From Bacteroidales bacterium (GTDB lineage: Bacteria > Bacteroidota > Bacteroidia > Bacteroidales > Bacteroidaceae): DNA of 9,683 nt. The notes beneath the pieces are model-generated. The model was not told where the DNA came from. It was given only the letters and a program-made list of their open reading frames with translations, and searched no databases. The translations under genes were made by a program, and so were the position numbers. The stretch is taken from NCBI GenBank assembly GCA_004555425.1, contig SFID01000099.1:1-9683 (forward strand). The letters are read 5' to 3'. How positions within the stretch are numbered: position 1 is the stretch's first letter; every line of letters begins with the position of its first letter. This document shows positions 1-5,730 of the stretch, in pieces.

Positions 1-12
1 CGAAAAATGTAT

Positions 13-20
13 TATCTTTG
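13..20 (+). promoter_or_regulatory. Possible Bacteroidetes -7 promoter element
   Basis: TATCTTTG matches the Bacteroidetes -7 consensus TAnnTTTG. The matching -33 TTTG would lie left of the window, so only half of the promoter can be judged. Transcription would start near 24-27, just before a strong terminator-type hairpin, and no convincing gene follows. Confidence 0.4.
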
Positions 21-28
21 TACTAGCG

Positions 29-71
29 AAGAGGAGAGAGCCCATAGACAAAGGGTTTTCTCCTCTTTTTT
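29..71 (+). terminator. Strong intrinsic-terminator hairpin
   Basis: Bases 29-43 pair with 53-67 in an uninterrupted 15-bp stem (two G-U wobbles) around a 9-nt loop, and the T run continues to 71. The layout fits rho-independent termination on the plus strand. It either ends a gene lying left of the window or acts on transcripts from the promoter-like element at 13-20, which would then be only about 45 nt long. Confidence 0.7.
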
Positions 72-299
72 CATACGAAAATGGCCGAAAAAACCATTGT
101 TTTACAAAGCATATAGAAAAATTTATATGCCGAAGCGGATTTCCTATTGGCTTTTGCGGAAATTTTTCGGGCCAAGTTGGTGCGCGAATTGACGATATAG
201 AGATTCGAAAAGTTAAAAGATATTTATTTTCAACCCTGCATTTTTAACAGTTTAGGGTGACTACTCAGGTCGATTTTTAATTGCAAATTGCGCTGGAAA
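72..299. other. AT-rich intergenic stretch with an outer repeat motif
   Basis: I see no convincing gene here. A short ATG frame at 81-116 encodes 11 residues (MAEKTIVLQSI) and has no supporting evidence. Bases 179-203 match the reverse complement of 9658-9682 at 24 of 25 positions, and AAAAGATATT follows a little further on in both copies. Base composition is clearly AT-richer than in the gene block. Confidence 0.5.
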
Positions 300-417
300 G
301 AAATGTACCGCACGTTGCTCGCAAGGTGTGAGTATCATGAAAATGACACACAATAATAGTTACCCAATGAGAACAAACCCTGTACTCACACCTTGCAAGC
401 AAGGTGCGGTACATTTC
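300..417. repeat. Inverted pair of dyad repeats (left cluster, copies A and B)
   Basis: Bases 300-334 are the reverse complement of 383-417 at 33 of 35 positions, with a 48-nt spacer. Each arm is itself a near-palindrome of the form GTAC-yC-CACCTTGC / GCAAGGTG-GTAC. Copy B continues leftwards into AATGAGAACAAAC, which the copies at 487-546 and 9527-9586 share in whole or in part. The layout resembles a pair of REP-type units in opposite orientation; no coding potential is evident. Confidence 0.8.
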
Positions 418-459
418 TCACCTCGGCCATACGCCCAATATCGCTGAGCCACACGCCCA

Positions 460-479
460 CAAGCAACGTGCGGTACATT
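460..479 (+). repeat. Truncated copy of the dyad repeat (copy C)
   Basis: These 20 bases match 396-415 of copy B except for one base, a C in place of G. The same variant occurs in the reverse complement of copy A. Only the right half of a unit is present. Confidence 0.6.
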
Positions 480-486
480 GCGTTTT

Positions 487-546
487 CAATGAGAATGAAC
501 ACCTTACTCACACCTTGCGGAGCAAGGTGCGGTACTTTCACGTTAC
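487..546 (+). repeat. Full 60-bp dyad repeat (copy D)
   Basis: This copy runs from CAATGAG to CGTTAC and has the same length and ends as copy F at 9527-9586, with 53 of 60 positions identical and no gaps. It contains the internal dyad TCACACCTTG / CAAGGTGCGGTAC. No inverted partner is present next to it, unlike the pairs A/B and E/F. Confidence 0.8.
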
Positions 547-560
547 TCCTTCAACGCTAG

Positions 561-589
561 AAACGCCCCGCAGCTACTGCGAGGCGTTT
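561..589 (-). terminator. Degenerate copy of the tRNA-Phe terminator
   Basis: The stem AAACGCC-T-CGCAG / CTGCG-G-GGCGTTT is preserved around a TAG loop, exactly as in the terminator at 643-671. The T run is broken (TTTC), so it should terminate less well. It belongs to the 82-bp tandem duplication of the tRNA-Phe 3' region. Confidence 0.6.
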
Positions 590-595
590 CTAAGG

Positions 596-640
596 TGGTG
601 CCACCAGGAATCGAACTGAGGCCACAAGGCTTCTACCAAT
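596..640 (-). pseudogene. tRNA-Phe 3' remnant (pseudo-tRNA)
   Basis: Read on the minus strand, this copy keeps a trace of the D-loop (GGTAGA), the CCTTGTG of the anticodon stem 3' side and variable loop, the TTCGATT loop and the whole 3' acceptor strand with discriminator A. About 14 nt containing the anticodon are gone, and the T-stem has decayed to CTCAG / CCTGG. It cannot fold as a working tRNA. Positions 561-629 match 643-711 at 64 of 69 bases, an offset of 82. It is either a decayed tandem duplicate or the footprint of an element that once integrated at tRNA-Phe. Confidence 0.75.
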
Positions 641-671
641 AAAAACGCCCCGCAGAGACTGCGAGGCGTTT
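641..671 (-). terminator. tRNA-Phe intrinsic terminator
   Basis: A 13-bp stem, AAACGCC-T-CGCAG / CTGCG-G-GGCGTTT with one T-G wobble and a TCT loop, is followed by TTATT, so the run reads GTTTTTATT. It starts 6 nt after the tRNA 3' end and has the form of a rho-independent terminator. Confidence 0.85.
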
Positions 672-677
672 CTAAGG

Positions 678-750
678 TGGTGCCACCAGGAATCGAACCG
701 GGGACACAAGGATTTTCAGTCCTTTGCTCTACCAACTGAGCTATGGCACC
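678..750 (-). tRNA. tRNA-Phe (anticodon GAA)
   Basis: The 73-nt cloverleaf fits standard numbering without gaps: acceptor GGTGCCA / TGGCACC, D-stem GCTC / GAGC, anticodon stem AAGGA / TCCTT with loop CTGAAAA, and TTCGATT in the T-loop. The anticodon GAA lies at 715-717 and reads Phe codons. The discriminator is A. The bases after it are CCT, so the terminal CCA is not fully encoded and must be completed by the CCA-adding enzyme. The T-stem has one C-U mismatch (positions 51 and 63). The gene has its own promoter upstream and a terminator 6 nt downstream. Confidence 0.95.
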
Positions 751-768
751 TTTTTTCTTTTGCGAGTG

Positions 769-800
769 CAAAGGTAGGACTTATATTTGATATGGCCAAA
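769..800 (-). promoter_or_regulatory. tRNA-Phe promoter
   Basis: On the minus strand, TTTG (800-797) is followed after 20 nt by TACCTTTG (776-769), matching the Bacteroidetes -33/-7 consensus. Eighteen nt separate the -7 element from the tRNA 5' end, which leaves a leader of roughly 12-15 nt for RNase P to remove. The promoter lies in the 72-nt gap behind dusB, which has no terminator of its own. Confidence 0.75.
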
Positions 801-822
801 TATTCCGTTGATAATTTTGAAA

Positions 823-1893
823 TTAGGCGGGCGCGTGAGGGGATGCATCCGCGGGGAGATTGGCTGTGCCAGCCTTGTGGAGGAGGGTGCGTACCTCTTC
901 CATGATGGCGAAGAGTTCCGCCTGTGTCTCGGCGCGTAGCATGGCGATGCGCGTCTGGCGGAAATTCGGGATGCCCTTGAAGAGCGGCGTGGCGGCTAGG
1001 TGGCGGCGCACGTGGAGGATGCCGCGGTATTCGTCAATGCGGCTGATGCTGGTGCGCACCTGCTCCTTCAGCACGTCCAGTTTCCAGTCGAGCGAGAGCG
1101 GTTCGAAGGGGCTGTTGATGGCATCGGCTGTGGCGTCAGCGGGGATGGGAGAGAAGCCTTCCGCATCGCGTATTTCCTTGAAAATCCAGGGCTGGCCGAA
1201 GGTGGCGCGACCTATCATGACAGCGTCCACCCCATACTGCTCAAAACCGCGGCGTGCATCGGCGGCCGTACATACGTCGCCGTTGCCGATGATGGGGATG
1301 CGCATGCGCGGGTTGCGCTTCACCTCGCCGATGAGCGACCAGTCCGCTGTGCCGTTATACATCTGCGCGCGCGTGCGGCCGTGGATGGTCAGCGCCTGAA
1401 TGCCGCAATCCTGCAACTGCTCGGCCAGGGGAACGATAATCTTGTGGTTCTCGTCCCAGCCAAGGCGCGTCTTGGCCGTTACAGGCACGGGCACGGCATC
1501 CACCACGGCGCGGGTGATTTCCAGCATGAGCGGCACGTTTTGCAGGAGACCCGAACCTGCGCCCTTGCCCGCCACCTTCTTGACCGGGCAACCGAAGTTG
1601 AGGTCCAGCACATCGGGATGGGCGCGCTCCACAACGATTTGGGCGGCATCGCGCACGGCGATGGGGTCCTTGCCATATATCTGAATGGCCACGGGCCGCT
1701 CCTCCTCGCACACGGTGAGTTTGTCGAGGCTGCGGTTGACCATACGCACGAGGGCATCGGCCGCCACAAATTCTGAATAAACCATGGCAGCGCCCAAGCG
1801 GCGGCAGAGCAGGCGAAAGCCTATGTCCGTCACGTCCTCCATCGGAGCCAGCAGGAGCGGGCGTTCGCCTAGGTCGATATTTCCAATCTTCAT
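823..1893 (-). CDS. dusB: tRNA-dihydrouridine synthase, DusB family
   Basis: This 356-residue flavoprotein reduces uridines in the tRNA D-loop to dihydrouridine, using FMN and NAD(P)H in the cytoplasm. The TIM-barrel hallmarks are in order: the FMN-binding APMEDVTD at residues 16-23, DLNFGCPVKK with the catalytic proton donor Cys102, KTRLGWD in the middle, the phosphate-binding HGRTR, then IIGNGDV and GRATFGQPW. Length is normal for the family. The ATG at 1891-1893 is chosen because MKIGNIDLG opens the domain directly and overlaps the stop of the CPBP gene as ATGA, which suggests translational coupling. The open frame extends further upstream but is only a shadow of the CPBP gene. It is the last gene of the second unit and is followed by tRNA-Phe. 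The DusB subgroup assignment rests on overall resemblance; Dus membership is clear. Confidence 0.93.
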   Translation of the reverse strand: MKIGNIDLGERPLLLAPMEDVTDIGFRLLCRRLGAAMVYSEFVAADALVRMVNRSLDKLTVCEEERPVAIQIYGKDPIAVRDAAQIVVERAHPDVLDLNFGCPVKKVAGKGAGSGLLQNVPLMLEITRAVVDAVPVPVTAKTRLGWDENHKIIVPLAEQLQDCGIQALTIHGRTRAQMYNGTADWSLIGEVKRNPRMRIPIIGNGDVCTAADARRGFEQYGVDAVMIGRATFGQPWIFKEIRDAEGFSPIPADATADAINSPFEPLSLDWKLDVLKEQVRTSISRIDEYRGILHVRRHLAATPLFKGIPNFRQTRIAMLRAETQAELFAIMEEVRTLLHKAGTANLPADASPHAPA

Positions 1894-2750
1894 TGTTTGA
1901 GAATATTCTTGGTGAGAACGAATGTCCAAGCAGCACCTGCGAGGATGAGCACGGCGGCAATCGTGCTGAGGATGGGCGCAGAGATGCCCGCGAATGTCGT
2001 TTCGAGTTCGGGGAAGAAGAGGAGGATGAAGGCCAGCGTATTGTTGAGCACATGTGCCGTCAGGCAGAGGCGCAAGTCGTTCGTGCGGAAATAGTACAAG
2101 CCGAGAGCAGTGCCGAGGATAATGGCGGGGATGGCTTGCGCAAGGTTCATGTGGACCATGCCGAAGGCTGCGCCCGACAGAAGGGCCGCCCAAAAGGTGC
2201 GCATACCGAGGCTGCGCAACTGGCGGGCAATGCCCTCGCGGAAGATGAGTTCTTCGATCAACGGGCCGACCAGGCAGAGCGTCAACCAAGCGAAGGGCGC
2301 ATCCTTCACAGCCATGAATATTTGCGAAACACCATCATCGGGGAGTTCGAGCACTACGGCCAAGGCGCTGTTGCCAAAGACCAGCAGGAAAAAGGCGGCC
2401 AGCATACTGGCTACATACGAGGGCGAGAGGCGCTGCGCGGTATGGCAACCCGCTGTGAGGCAGTTGCGGCGCACCACCTTCGTCACCCACAGTAGGGGCA
2501 GCAGGATGAGGTCCCAAATGAGCATCCACAGAACGTATACCTTTGGCGAGGCGAAGACCAGCATAGGGTTGAGGTCGCTCCCATTGGCTAGATTCTTCAG
2601 GTTTAGTTGTACGGTAGCGCAAGTGCCAGCCATCATCTGTGCCATCAAAAATAGCATCAGGATGAGCAGGATTTGCAAGAAGGCTTTGCCGCGGCCTTGC
2701 GCGGGCGGCGCAGGTGGCATTTGTGCGGTGGAATCGGGGCTATTCTTCAT
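1890..2750 (-). CDS. CPBP family intramembrane metalloprotease (Rce1-like)
   Basis: This 286-residue polytopic membrane protein belongs to the CAAX-protease/bacteriocin-processing (CPBP, Abi) family. After a polar N-terminus rich in Pro and Gln come hydrophobic segments at about residues 24-46, 64-90, 112-135, 150-165, 185-202, 205-222 and 236-280. The catalytic set is complete: EELIFR at 166-171 (the paired glutamates), FGMVH at 196-200 and HVLNN at 233-237. The substrate cannot be read from the sequence. Bacterial relatives include bacteriocin-immunity proteins and Rce1-like proteases, and no peptide or bacteriocin gene lies nearby. Its start is 10 nt after the ribF stop and its TGA overlaps the dusB ATG, so it is embedded in the operon. 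No Shine-Dalgarno is seen; the ATG is preceded by GATAGAAA. Confidence 0.88.
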   Translation of the reverse strand: MKNSPDSTAQMPPAPPAQGRGKAFLQILLILMLFLMAQMMAGTCATVQLNLKNLANGSDLNPMLVFASPKVYVLWMLIWDLILLPLLWVTKVVRRNCLTAGCHTAQRLSPSYVASMLAAFFLLVFGNSALAVVLELPDDGVSQIFMAVKDAPFAWLTLCLVGPLIEELIFREGIARQLRSLGMRTFWAALLSGAAFGMVHMNLAQAIPAIILGTALGLYYFRTNDLRLCLTAHVLNNTLAFILLFFPELETTFAGISAPILSTIAAVLILAGAAWTFVLTKNILKQ

Positions 2751-2760
2751 TTTCTATCCG

Positions 2761-3708
2761 TTATTTAAGGGCCAGAAGTGCCTCGTGGGCATCCTGTTCC
2801 AGTTGCTGGGTGAGCGATTCAAGGGAGGGGAAGGTCATTTCATCGCGAAGGCGGCGCACGAAATGGAGGGTCAGGGGCTGATTGTAGAGATTGCCGTTGA
2901 AACCAATCAGATGCGCTTCGATGGAGATATCCGAGCCGTTGTTGAGGGTAGGGCGGCGACCAATATTCAACATAGCGGGGAAGCGTCCCTCGGTAATCTC
3001 GGCCCACACGGCATAGACACCGATGCGCGGGACGAGCAAGTGGGGGTCGGCAGGACGGAGGTTGGCCGTTGGGAAACCGATGCGACGGCCCACCCTGCGG
3101 CCAGCCGTCACCGTACCGCGGAGGGAGAACGGCCGGCCAAGCCCTTCGGCAGCCCGCTCTACGTGGCCCGCATCCAGGAAACGGCGAATGGCGGACGAAC
3201 TGACGGTGAAATCGCAGGTTTCTAGGGGAAGGGCGGCAACTACGTCCATACCCAAGGCGCGGCCATAGCGCACATAGTCCTCAAAACCCTCCTGCCGATT
3301 GTGGCCAAAGTGGTGGTCGTAGCCGATGACGAGGCAGCGCACGCCCAACTGTTGCTGGAGATACTCGCTCATAAAGTCGGCGGCGCTCAACTGCGCCATC
3401 GCGCGGTCAAACCGAAGGAGGGCGCAGGCGTTGATGCCCGTCGCGGCCAACCAGGCCAGTTTGTCGTCGGTCGTTCCCAACAGGCGGGGCTGGTATTGGC
3501 TATCTAGGGCTGCGCGCGGATGCTCCTCAAACGTGACCGCCATACTGCGGAGACCGCGCTCGGCAGCCTCGGCCTCGACCTGGCGCAAGAGGAACTGGTG
3601 GCCCAGGTGCACACCATCGAAGAAGCCGATCGTAGCGCAATAGCCGGCATCCACGGGAGCGGGTGTCGGCTGTAGGGCAGCGGAAAGGGCAGGACGGATG
3701 ATGTGCAT
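2761..3708 (-). CDS. ribF: Bifunctional riboflavin kinase / FAD synthetase
   Basis: This 315-residue cytoplasmic enzyme phosphorylates riboflavin to FMN and adenylylates FMN to FAD. The N-terminal nucleotidyltransferase half shows TIGFFDGVHLGHQFLL (about residues 27-42, with the HxGH nucleotide motif), then GYDHHFGHNR and VSSSAIRRFL. The C-terminal kinase half shows GRRIGFPTANL (the GxPTAN riboflavin kinase signature), GVYAVW and MLNIGRRPT. Both halves are complete and the length is typical. The ATG at 3706-3708 puts the first domain about 25 residues in and is preceded by CTCTCCT, not a Shine-Dalgarno. A perfect 8-bp hairpin lies in the 64-nt gap before it. Its product FMN is the cofactor of DusB two genes downstream, a plausible reason for the grouping. 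Confidence 0.95.
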   Translation of the reverse strand: MHIIRPALSAALQPTPAPVDAGYCATIGFFDGVHLGHQFLLRQVEAEAAERGLRSMAVTFEEHPRAALDSQYQPRLLGTTDDKLAWLAATGINACALLRFDRAMAQLSAADFMSEYLQQQLGVRCLVIGYDHHFGHNRQEGFEDYVRYGRALGMDVVAALPLETCDFTVSSSAIRRFLDAGHVERAAEGLGRPFSLRGTVTAGRRVGRRIGFPTANLRPADPHLLVPRIGVYAVWAEITEGRFPAMLNIGRRPTLNNGSDISIEAHLIGFNGNLYNQPLTLHFVRRLRDEMTFPSLESLTQQLEQDAHEALLALK

Positions 3709-3720
3709 AGGAGAGCGTGT

Positions 3721-3742
3721 GTGCGAACGGTCTTGTTCGCAC
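3721..3742. promoter_or_regulatory. Perfect hairpin in the ribF leader
   Basis: GTGCGAAC and GTTCGCAC pair as a perfect 8-bp stem around a 6-nt loop, in the gap between the HAD gene stop and the ribF start. No T run follows on either strand, so it is not a standard terminator. It ends 12 nt before the ribF ATG and could affect ribosome access, protect the mRNA or bind a protein. It lacks the multi-helix layout of an FMN riboswitch. Confidence 0.5.
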
Positions 3743-3772
3743 GTATATTATATATATGGTGTGTGCTATCGC

Positions 3773-4411
3773 TTACAAGAGCGGACTGGCCTCGGGAATC
3801 AGACGGCCATCGGCATCGAAATATTTCAGCCAACCGCTTCCCGCAGGCGCTATCCACGATTGCAGTCCCTCGGCACGGGCGGCAGCGCAATTTACCTCGG
3901 AATCATCGAAGAAAAGTACCTCCTCGGGACGACATCCAAGGGTCTGGACAACGCGCTGGAAGATGGCTGGCGACGGCTTCTCCAAGCCCATTTCGTAGGA
4001 AAGGAAGATGTGGTCGAAGAAATCCGCCACGCCGAGACCCTTGTAGCGGAAATAGATGCGCTCGGCCATTGCCCAGTGAACGGGATTCGTATTGCTGAGC
4101 ACGTGGATGGGATAGTGGCGTTTGGCGCGGAGCAGGGCTTCGAGCCTTTCCTCGGGAACGGTGACCAGATAACGCTCCCAGGCACCGACAATCTGCTCGT
4201 TGGTGAGGGCGGCATTGCCACTGAGTGCGCGCAGTTCATCGCAAAATTGCGGGATGTCGCTCTCGCCGCGCTCCAGTTTTGAGAGAAAACCCGCCTGAGC
4301 GTAGGTGCCGATGTAGGGACGCAGGTCAAAACCCAATTCCGCAAAGGCGCGGATGCAGCATTCCTTGTCCAAATCTACGAGAACACCGCCAAAATCGAAT
4401 AATAATTGCAT
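3773..4411 (-). CDS. HAD family phosphatase (subfamily IA, YihX-like)
   Basis: This 212-residue haloacid-dehalogenase-type hydrolase probably dephosphorylates a small phosphorylated metabolite in the cytoplasm. All four motifs are visible: I, DFGGVLVDLD starting at Asp6 (the nucleophile); II, LSNTN around Ser106; III, Lys145 in LEKPSP; IV, FFDDSEVN with Asp169 and Asp170. A helical cap of about residues 15-90 sits between motifs I and II. Motif I has Gly in place of the usual second Asp (position 8), as in the YihX / epoxide-hydrolase N-terminal branch. The substrate is not predictable, though a sugar phosphate or nucleotide such as FMN (its neighbour makes FMN) is possible. It starts 35 nt after the U32 gene; the ATG is preceded by a pyrimidine tract, not a Shine-Dalgarno. 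Confidence 0.88.
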   Translation of the reverse strand: MQLLFDFGGVLVDLDKECCIRAFAELGFDLRPYIGTYAQAGFLSKLERGESDIPQFCDELRALSGNAALTNEQIVGAWERYLVTVPEERLEALLRAKRHYPIHVLSNTNPVHWAMAERIYFRYKGLGVADFFDHIFLSYEMGLEKPSPAIFQRVVQTLGCRPEEVLFFDDSEVNCAAARAEGLQSWIAPAGSGWLKYFDADGRLIPEASPLL

Positions 4412-4438
4412 AGGGAGAAGGCTTAGGTAAGTACGAAC

Positions 4439-4459
4439 GCCCGCAACTATTCTGCGGGC
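4439..4459. promoter_or_regulatory. GC-rich hairpin spanning the U32 gene stop codon
   Basis: GCCCGCA and TGCGGGC form a perfect 7-bp stem whose 7-nt loop holds the stop codon of the U32 gene (4447-4449). No T run follows on the minus strand, so a full terminator is unlikely. It could mark an mRNA processing or stability boundary between the U32 and HAD genes. Confidence 0.45.
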
Positions 4460-5703
4460 ACGAGTTTATAAAGTTTGTCGCTCGGTCGGATTTTCCCGCT
4501 GACGGGGATGGACACCGCTTGTCCCTTGTGGGCAGTTTGGACGGGGCCGTTGGTAAAGTGGATTTCGGAGGCCGTCACGTACATGGCGCCTGTCGTAGGG
4601 CCGATGATGACACAGCGGTCGCCGACATTGAGTTCGCCCGCTTCGATGTAGAACTCGCCCACGCCGAGGCGCGAGAAGTATTTCACGCCCTTGCCCACGT
4701 ACACTTTCTTCTCCGTAGCGCTCGAACCGTATTTCTCGCTCCATTCGCCCAATTTCTGGCCGAGGTAATAGCCGTCCCAGAATCCGCGGTTGAACACCGT
4801 GGCCAGCCGTTCGTCCCACGCCTTTACCTTGTCGGGTGAGAAAGTGCCGTCGGCCACGGCCTGCAAGGCTTCGCGGTAGCACTGCACAACGGTATAGACG
4901 TATTCGGCACTGCGAGCGCGGCCTTCAATCTTAAAGACCCGCACGCCGGCCTGCGCTATTTTGTCGATGAAACCGATAGTTTTGAGGTCCTTCGGGCTCA
5001 TGATGTATTTGTTGTCCACATCCAGTTCAACGCCTGTCTCGCGGTCGCGCACCGTATAACTACGGCGGCACACCTGCATACATTGCCCGCGATTGGCAGA
5101 GCGACCTAGGTTGTCGAGCGAAAGGTAGCACTTGCCGCTGACGGCCATGCAGAGTGCGCCGTGACAGAACATTTCGATGCGCAAGGGCTGGCCCGAGGGG
5201 CCCGTGATGCCTTCCGCGTCGATGTACTGGCGGATGCGGGCCACCTGTTCCATATTTAGTTCGCGCGCCAGCACAACCACGTCGGCGTAGCGGGCATAGA
5301 AACGGAGAGCGCGGGTATTGCTGATGTTCAACTGCGTAGAGAGGTGCACCTCTTGGCCAATCTCTTGGCAATAATCCAGCACAGCCACGTCGGCGGCTAT
5401 GATGGCGGAGATGCCAGCCTCGTGCGCGGCATCGCAGATGGCCTGCATCAGTTCAAGGTCTTCGTCGTAGATAATCGTATTGACGGTCAGGTAGGATTTC
5501 ACACCGCGCGCTGCACATTGCGCGGCGATGTCGCGCAGGTCGGCAAGGGTGAATTTGCTCGCGGAATGGGCGCGCATATTCAGTGCCTCAATGCCGAAAT
5601 AGATGGAGTCGGCTCCAGCATCGAGGGCAGCGGCCAGCGATTCGCGAGAACCGGCGGGCGCCATAATTTCTATGGCTTCGCCGTTGATATAAATGGGATT
5701 CAT
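4447..5703 (-). CDS. U32 family protein, probable tRNA uridine 5-hydroxylation (TrhP-type)
   Basis: This 418-residue protein is of the U32 'collagenase-like peptidase' family. Studied bacterial members of this family are iron-sulfur proteins that hydroxylate RNA: TrhP acts on tRNA wobble uridine 34 using prephenate, and RlhA on 23S rRNA. Residues 177-195 fit the PROSITE U32 pattern E-x-F-x2-G-A-L-C-x4-G-x-C-x-L-S exactly. Cys185, Cys192, Cys208 and Cys212 are the likely cluster ligands. The N-terminal part opens with IMAPAGSRESL and a barrel-like series; the C-terminal 90 residues look like a small beta domain (AGELNVGDRCVIIGP). The length is nearer TrhP (about 450) than RlhA (about 650). The start 27 nt after the Nudix stop is well placed. 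Neighbours (DusB, TyrS, tRNA-Phe) support a tRNA role. A true protease function is less likely. Confidence 0.85.
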   Translation of the reverse strand: MNPIYINGEAIEIMAPAGSRESLAAALDAGADSIYFGIEALNMRAHSASKFTLADLRDIAAQCAARGVKSYLTVNTIIYDEDLELMQAICDAAHEAGISAIIAADVAVLDYCQEIGQEVHLSTQLNISNTRALRFYARYADVVVLARELNMEQVARIRQYIDAEGITGPSGQPLRIEMFCHGALCMAVSGKCYLSLDNLGRSANRGQCMQVCRRSYTVRDRETGVELDVDNKYIMSPKDLKTIGFIDKIAQAGVRVFKIEGRARSAEYVYTVVQCYREALQAVADGTFSPDKVKAWDERLATVFNRGFWDGYYLGQKLGEWSEKYGSSATEKKVYVGKGVKYFSRLGVGEFYIEAGELNVGDRCVIIGPTTGAMYVTASEIHFTNGPVQTAHKGQAVSIPVSGKIRPSDKLYKLVPAE

Positions 5704-5730
5704 GAGCGTATGGATTAGATAGGCGGTGGG

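Noticed and set aside
7..192. 61-codon plus-strand frame at the left edge
   Set aside because: It runs through a promoter-like box and a terminator hairpin and resembles no protein I know.
300..546. CRISPR array
   Set aside because: The repeats are irregularly spaced, occur in both orientations, differ in length and have no cas genes nearby.
404..619. 71-codon plus-strand frame over the repeats
   Set aside because: It translates repeat copies B to D and the tRNA remnant; there is no independent support.
574..771. 65-residue minus-strand frame containing AIAQLVEQRTENPCVPG
   Set aside because: It is the translation of the tRNA-Phe gene and its terminator, a well-known false protein in older annotations.
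1000..1776. Plus-strand open frame of 258 codons opposite dusB
   Set aside because: It is the antisense shadow of dusB, with low-complexity His/Ala/Gly-rich translation and no recognisable domain.
823..2289. Longer dusB start giving 488 residues
   Set aside because: The extra 132 residues lie in the CPBP gene in another frame and read as an Arg/His/Pro-rich artefact; the ATG at 1893 begins the Dus domain directly.
2110..3225. Long plus-strand open frame (371 codons) opposite the CPBP and ribF genes
   Set aside because: It overlaps two clear genes on the other strand, spans their boundary and shows no protein motifs; long antisense frames are expected in GC-rich coding DNA.
3709..3772. FMN riboswitch ahead of ribF
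   Set aside because: The gap is only 64 nt and holds one simple hairpin, too short for the multi-helix FMN aptamer.
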